35,803 nt of DNA from positions 1 to 35,803 of IMG/VR virus record IMGVR_UViG_3300042476_000827, one strand, 5' to 3'. Position numbers and translations under genes: made by a program. This document shows, piece after piece, positions 32,447-35,803 of the stretch. Source of the stretch: a virus. Positions within the stretch are counted from its first letter, which is position 1, and every line of letters starts with the position of its first letter. The notes below the pieces were generated by a model. The model saw only the letters and a list, made by a program, of their open reading frames with translations, was not told the DNA's origin and did not search any database.

Positions 32447-32911
32447 ATGCCAATTTTAAGAATAAATGAATTTCCAGAAGGTAGCGGCAGTCTGAGTAAC
32501 GATGACGTTTTCTTATTTATGGATGATCCATCTGGTAGTGGTGTTACTAAAAAGATTAGTCTTAGTGAAATAAGTGCTGGTATTGGATATCCCACAGTAG
32601 TTCAACTTGGTAGTGTTAGTGGTACTATCAATACAGACGCTAGTCTTGGAGATATTTTTGATCTTACGTTAGCTGCTAGTGGTACTTTATCTAATCCAAC
32701 TAATCCCACAGATGGTCAAAGTTTACGCTGGAGAATCTCTCACAACGCTAATAGTTTAACTCTTAATTTTGGTAACCAATTTAAAATTCCTAGTAGTGCC
32801 ACAAGTCCACTACCTCTTAGTTCAACTAGCGGAAATATGGATATTCTTGGTGCTACTTATGATAGTAGCAGAAACAAGTGGGACATTATAGCTTTTGTAC
32901 CGGGTTATTAA
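32447..32911 (+). CDS. tail-fibre/receptor-binding component
   Basis: This 154-aa protein begins with the INEFPEGSGSLSNDDVFLFM and DDPSGSGVTKKISLSEI region that I recognise from phage tail-fibre tip or distal proteins. The rest is a beta-rich domain. A strong AGGAGG precedes the ATG. Its fibre-tail role is inferred from the N-terminal pattern and the neighbours. Confidence 0.75.
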   Translation: MPILRINEFPEGSGSLSNDDVFLFMDDPSGSGVTKKISLSEISAGIGYPTVVQLGSVSGTINTDASLGDIFDLTLAASGTLSNPTNPTDGQSLRWRISHNANSLTLNFGNQFKIPSSATSPLPLSSTSGNMDILGATYDSSRNKWDIIAFVPGY

Positions 32912-32928
32912 CAGAAAGGTAAAATGTT

Positions 32929-34089
32929 ATGGCAACTCTGTATTTCAACGGCGCGGTCGACAGCAACTGGAACACGCTCGGCAACTGGTGGAGCGATAAT
33001 GTATACTCCGTTCCTGCCACATCTTTACCTAGTAGTGCTGACGATGTTATAATGATTGCTGATTGTTTAACTAATAGCGGTAGTGGTGCTATAGTTAACA
33101 CTCTTACTTTTGATGGTGGTCCATCTAATGGCAGTGTGAGCGGCGGTACTGCAACGCTTGGCATAAATATTACGGCTATTCAAGTTTCGGAATATTATAC
33201 TATTGCAATTATAATAGATGCCTTCTTAACAGGCACACTAACCGCACACAAGGTTTATTTAACTGGAGCCTCTTATAGCGGAAATAATAATGGTATTATT
33301 AATGGTAGTGTATTATTTAATTCTCTTGGTTATAACAATGGTACTATCAATGGAAATGCTACCTTTGGTGCTGGTGGATATAATAACGGAAGCGGCTCCG
33401 TAAATGGTAACGCAATTTTTGAAGCATCGTCGGTAAACGAGGGATATATCGGAAATAATGCTACATTTATCGATATGATTAACTACGGATACGTAAATGG
33501 AAATGCTATATTTTATGGAGGTGCTGATAATTCTAATACTATCAATCAACATGCTACTTTTAATGATTATTCATACAACAACTCCGGCGGCACCGTCACC
33601 GGAGACGCCACGTTTAATGATTATTCATACATCAACGAAGGCACCGTCAACGGCGATGCGACGTTCAACGACAATTCGTACAACAACTACGGCACCTTCA
33701 CCGGAGACGCGACATTCAACGACAGTTCGTACAACTACAACGGCACGCTCGGCGTAGACGCGACGTTCAACGACAGTTCGTACAACAACGAAGGCACCGT
33801 CCCCGGAGACGCCACGTTCAACGACAGTTCATATAACAGCGGCGGCGGCATTGTTATCGGAGACGCCACGTTCAACAACAATGCGTACAACGACGGCGGC
33901 GTCAGTGGCAACGCGACGTTCAACGGCAGTTCGTACAACAGCGGCACCGTCACCGGAGACGCGACTTTCAATGACAGTTCGTACAACGGAAGCACTGGCG
34001 TTGTGAATGGCACTGAAACCTACGCCAATCGCACGCCGTTTCCGATCCCTCGCGGCATCAACGGTTCTTCCATTCTAGGAGTTATATAA
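32929..34089 (+). CDS. repeat beta-solenoid tail protein (GDATFNDSSYN repeats), mosaic codon use
   Basis: This 386-aa protein has a GNWWSD-type start, an Asn/Gly-rich middle, and about nine units of roughly 17 residues around (G/N)(D/N)ATFN(D/x)(S/Y)SYN from residue 209 to 353, ending in a short Pro/Gly tail. The pattern suggests a right-handed solenoid of a fibre or spike. The DNA from about 32950 to 32995 and from about 33580 to 34060 is GC-rich with C/G at third positions, unlike the rest of the gene and the window. Recombination with a fibre gene from a higher-GC genome is likely. Confidence 0.8.
   Translation: MATLYFNGAVDSNWNTLGNWWSDNVYSVPATSLPSSADDVIMIADCLTNSGSGAIVNTLTFDGGPSNGSVSGGTATLGINITAIQVSEYYTIAIIIDAFLTGTLTAHKVYLTGASYSGNNNGIINGSVLFNSLGYNNGTINGNATFGAGGYNNGSGSVNGNAIFEASSVNEGYIGNNATFIDMINYGYVNGNAIFYGGADNSNTINQHATFNDYSYNNSGGTVTGDATFNDYSYINEGTVNGDATFNDNSYNNYGTFTGDATFNDSSYNYNGTLGVDATFNDSSYNNEGTVPGDATFNDSSYNSGGGIVIGDATFNNNAYNDGGVSGNATFNGSSYNSGTVTGDATFNDSSYNGSTGVVNGTETYANRTPFPIPRGINGSSILGVI
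33553..33987 (+). repeat. tandem 51-nt coding repeats, AT-to-GC codon shift
   Basis: About nine in-frame units of 16-18 codons encode the ATFNDxSYN motif. Codons change near 33580 from AT-rich to GC-rich, while one unit (33613-33630) reverts to AT-rich codons. No spacers and in-frame repeats exclude CRISPR. Confidence 0.85.
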
Positions 34090-34091
34090 CT

Positions 34092-34406
34092 ATGAATCTT
34101 TCACAGCCAGTTACTATTCAACCACCAACCATTACTCGATCCACCGGAGAGGTACGTGTTCAAAAGCCTATCACTTTATCTGAATTGGACATAACCCTAA
34201 TCGACAATAACAAAAGGAAGAGATGCGAAGTTCGCATTCGCCCCTGCCCCTATTCTCTACTTTTATGGACAAACAATGATTATGATGCTATTGGCGATTA
34301 TACTCAAGCCCAAGTTGAAGCTAAGGTTTTGGAACTATTAGGTAGTGAACCAGCTAAAGTATTAGAAGGGTTATTCCTTCCACCAGCGCCTCCTGTTATA
34401 AAGTAA
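34092..34406 (+). CDS. hypothetical protein
   Basis: This 104-aa protein has a Thr/Pro-rich start, a VRVQKPITLSELDITLIDN segment, Arg/Lys/Cys-rich RKRCEVRIRPCPY near residues 42-54, and a late helix. The ribosome binding site is AGGAG within the end of the previous gene. No family recognised. Its site at the end of the fibre block suggests fibre assembly or baseplate work. Confidence 0.6.
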   Translation: MNLSQPVTIQPPTITRSTGEVRVQKPITLSELDITLIDNNKRKRCEVRIRPCPYSLLLWTNNDYDAIGDYTQAQVEAKVLELLGSEPAKVLEGLFLPPAPPVIK

Positions 34407-34432
34407 ACTTTTCTAAAAGTAGGTTATAATTT

Positions 34433-34777
34433 ATGATCAAACCAGGATACAAAACCAGTGAGTTCTGGTTCACACTAGTAAGCTTCTTATTTAGTGGACT
34501 ATATTTATTGGGTATACTAAATGATCATTCTCAAAAAGAGGATTTGATTGCAGAAACTAGTCGAGGTTTAGAAGCATTAATATTGATTATTGGTCAGCTA
34601 ACGGTGTTATTTCGATATGTAAAAGGCCGCAATGAGATTAAGAAAATTTGGTGGACTAATCAAAATGAGTCAAATAAGTTAATAGAACAACCAGAGGTAA
34701 AAAAAGATGTCAAGCCAAGAACTAATAAGAGCAGAAGTAGAAAAACTAATAGTCAACACAAAAGAAAAAGTAAATGA
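34433..34777 (+). CDS. holin-like membrane protein
   Basis: This 114-aa protein has two hydrophobic segments (about residues 11-28 and 46-60) separated by a short charged loop, then a basic RYVKGRNEIKKIWW stretch and a Lys/Arg-rich tail. The N-terminal KPGYKTSEFWFTL start is familiar from phage holin-like proteins. A two-helix protein with a basic tail near other membrane genes fits a class II-like holin; proof is lacking. Its 3' end overlaps the next gene by 71 nt. Confidence 0.7.
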   Translation: MIKPGYKTSEFWFTLVSFLFSGLYLLGILNDHSQKEDLIAETSRGLEALILIIGQLTVLFRYVKGRNEIKKIWWTNQNESNKLIEQPEVKKDVKPRTNKSRSRKTNSQHKRKSK

Positions 34778-35093
34778 AGTTAAGCGTTTTGCTCTTGGTG
34801 AAGCGTGGAAACTATTACAGCTCACAACAGCTAGTGTTGTACAAATTATAGAAGCTATTGGTAACGATTTAAGCAATCCTGATAAAAAAGCTTTGGCAAT
34901 GGATCTTTTGAATAGTTTTTATGATAAAATCTTTTTAGTGATAGATGTTCCATTTGTTCCCAATCTTGTTGAGCCTATTATACATAAGTACATCAAAAAT
35001 ATGCTCATGATTATGGTGAGTGCCACTATTGATGCTACGGTTACCATTTTTAGAAATACGGGCGTTTTTATTAAAAGAGAGGCTGGATTATGA
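34707..35093 (+). CDS. helical membrane-associated protein
   Basis: This 128-aa protein has amphipathic helices and a hydrophobic part near residues 93-112 (MLMIMVSATIDATVTIF). It begins inside the holin-like gene in another frame (71-nt overlap) with AGAGG upstream. No family recognised. Its location suggests a lysis or tail-associated membrane role. Confidence 0.6.
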   Translation: MSSQELIRAEVEKLIVNTKEKVNEVKRFALGEAWKLLQLTTASVVQIIEAIGNDLSNPDKKALAMDLLNSFYDKIFLVIDVPFVPNLVEPIIHKYIKNMLMIMVSATIDATVTIFRNTGVFIKREAGL

Positions 35094-35467
35094 ATTACAC
35101 AGAAACTTTTGAAGAATTTGCTAGTAAAGTTGGACCAATGGATTTGGCCCTATACGCTGGTGTCGGCTTAATACTATGGGTATTATTTAAGGATAAACTA
35201 AGCCCTGTGCAAACACTATTAGGTGGATTAGTGGAAAAATTTAAAAACGCATCTCCACTTAAACCAGTAACTCCTGTTGCTGTTGTTGTTCCGTCGGTCA
35301 AGCCGGTTGTTACAACTAAAGAGGATATATTTTTTAAACTGATTGTAAGCTGGAAACAAACGCGAGATTTAGCTGCCGAGTGCGGATGTGTTAAGGCCGT
35401 AGAAGTTGCTGATCAAATGTTTCCATACTTAAGTCCTGTAGTTTGTGGAGATAAGGAGTCAACATGA
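35090..35467 (+). CDS. single-pass membrane protein
   Basis: This 125-aa protein has one membrane helix (about residues 17-33, ending near a Lys-Asp-Lys) followed by a Pro/Val-rich linker and a C-terminal helical part with three Cys (99, 101, 119). ATGA overlap with the upstream gene. Role unknown; probably lysis or virion membrane piece. Confidence 0.6.
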   Translation: MNYTETFEEFASKVGPMDLALYAGVGLILWVLFKDKLSPVQTLLGGLVEKFKNASPLKPVTPVAVVVPSVKPVVTTKEDIFFKLIVSWKQTRDLAAECGCVKAVEVADQMFPYLSPVVCGDKEST

Positions 35468-35803
35468 ATACTAAAACATTATTATTAGCATTAGCTTTTA
35501 TACTAATAGGAATTGGATTATTCAAACCTGATCTTGGATCATTGGTAGATCGTCCACAACCTGTTGTTGTTGATATTGCAGAATTATCTGCACCGGTTAG
35601 AGAAGGCTTAAAAGCTAAAGCTGATGAGGTTGTTAGGGTTTTAAAAGACGGTGATCCTGATCGTAAAACTGATGGTAAAAGATTATCTAGTTTATATGTA
35701 GATTTAGCAACTCTTGTAACCTTAGATGGTGATGATGAGGTTATTAAAAATACAGAAGAAATTAGACAAGCCAACAAATTAGCGGGAACTATGCTCAAAC
35801 TGG
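35464..35803 (+). CDS. membrane-anchored protein, 3' truncated by window edge
   Basis: The ATG at 35464 overlaps the upstream stop and the frame stays open to the window end (113 codons). It has an N-terminal hydrophobic segment (residues 3-19) followed by charged and helical sequence with an acidic DGDDE piece. The C-terminus is missing, so the family cannot be told. It continues the run of coupled small membrane genes. Confidence 0.65.
   Translation, partial: MNTKTLLLALAFILIGIGLFKPDLGSLVDRPQPVVVDIAELSAPVREGLKAKADEVVRVLKDGDPDRKTDGKRLSSLYVDLATLVTLDGDDEVIKNTEEIRQANKLAGTMLKL

Noticed and set aside
33497-33757. Open frame on the + strand inside the solenoid gene
   Set aside because: It is an out-of-frame product of the tandem repeats and contains only repeats of Thr and Ser.
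31229-34089. Diversity-generating retroelement target
   Set aside because: The FGE/lectin-like fold is a typical target, but no reverse transcriptase or template repeat is seen in the window.

Overview
This 35.8 kb window looks like part of the genome of a large, tailed, T4-like (myovirus-type) bacteriophage or a closely related uncultured virus. Supporting signs are adjacent rIIA and rIIB homologues, a small phage-type sigma factor, a ClpP-like protease, a long repeat-bearing tail fibre with several adhesin-like genes, holin-like membrane proteins, and dense packing. Every gene I can support lies on the + strand, mostly with ATGA/TAATG-type overlaps. The DNA is AT-rich throughout except for parts of one tail-fibre gene. 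The host cannot be read directly. The secreted trypsin-like protease and the formylglycine-generating-enzyme (FGE)-like adhesin resemble proteins common in Planctomycetota and other complex-envelope bacteria, so such a host is a reasonable but unproven guess.

Layout. (1) 1-3930: the end of a membrane protein, a sigma70-like promoter, rIIA, rIIB, and then an 87-nt tRNA-like element with an intact acceptor and T arm but an enlarged anticodon arm. (2) 3934-6753: unknown proteins, a zinc-ribbon protein whose C-terminus resembles RuvA domain III, a RuvB-like branch-migration ATPase, a periplasmic or secreted thioredoxin-like protein and a small membrane protein. (3) 6803-10402: accessory and host-interaction genes: an actin/Hsp70-fold ATPase, an AlkB-like dioxygenase, a secreted S1 protease, small proteins behind a perfect TTGACA/TATAAT promoter, and a macrodomain protein. 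(4) 10399-19116: a tightly coupled sugar and glycan block (RmlB-like dehydratase, second SDR, FkbM methyltransferase, four glycosyltransferases, a split and minimal transketolase), interrupted by a nucleotide pair (deoxyribosyltransferase-like protein and GMP reductase). (5) 19082-25380: head- and late-gene-like region with a ferritin-like protein, a probable scaffold-like protein, the sigma factor, a ClpP-like protease, and a DeoC-like protein that lacks the Schiff-base lysines. (6) 25467-34406: fibre and adhesin region with a 1422-aa fibre built on GHTH/SSDITDF repeats, paralogous small fibre-associated proteins, an apparently circularly permuted FGE-fold protein, and a beta-solenoid protein whose repeats switch from AT-rich to GC-rich codons. 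(7) 34433-end: holin-like and other membrane proteins; the last gene runs off the window.

How the parts may work together: host-type promoters (near 177-204, 9117-9144 and 9830-9857) probably drive early or accessory genes. The phage sigma factor could drive late genes from a different signal; a recurrent TGGTGTA motif 40-51 nt before several starts is a candidate. The glycan block probably modifies either the host surface or the virion. The fibre region shows strong signs of recombination and domain shuffling, as expected for host-range genes.
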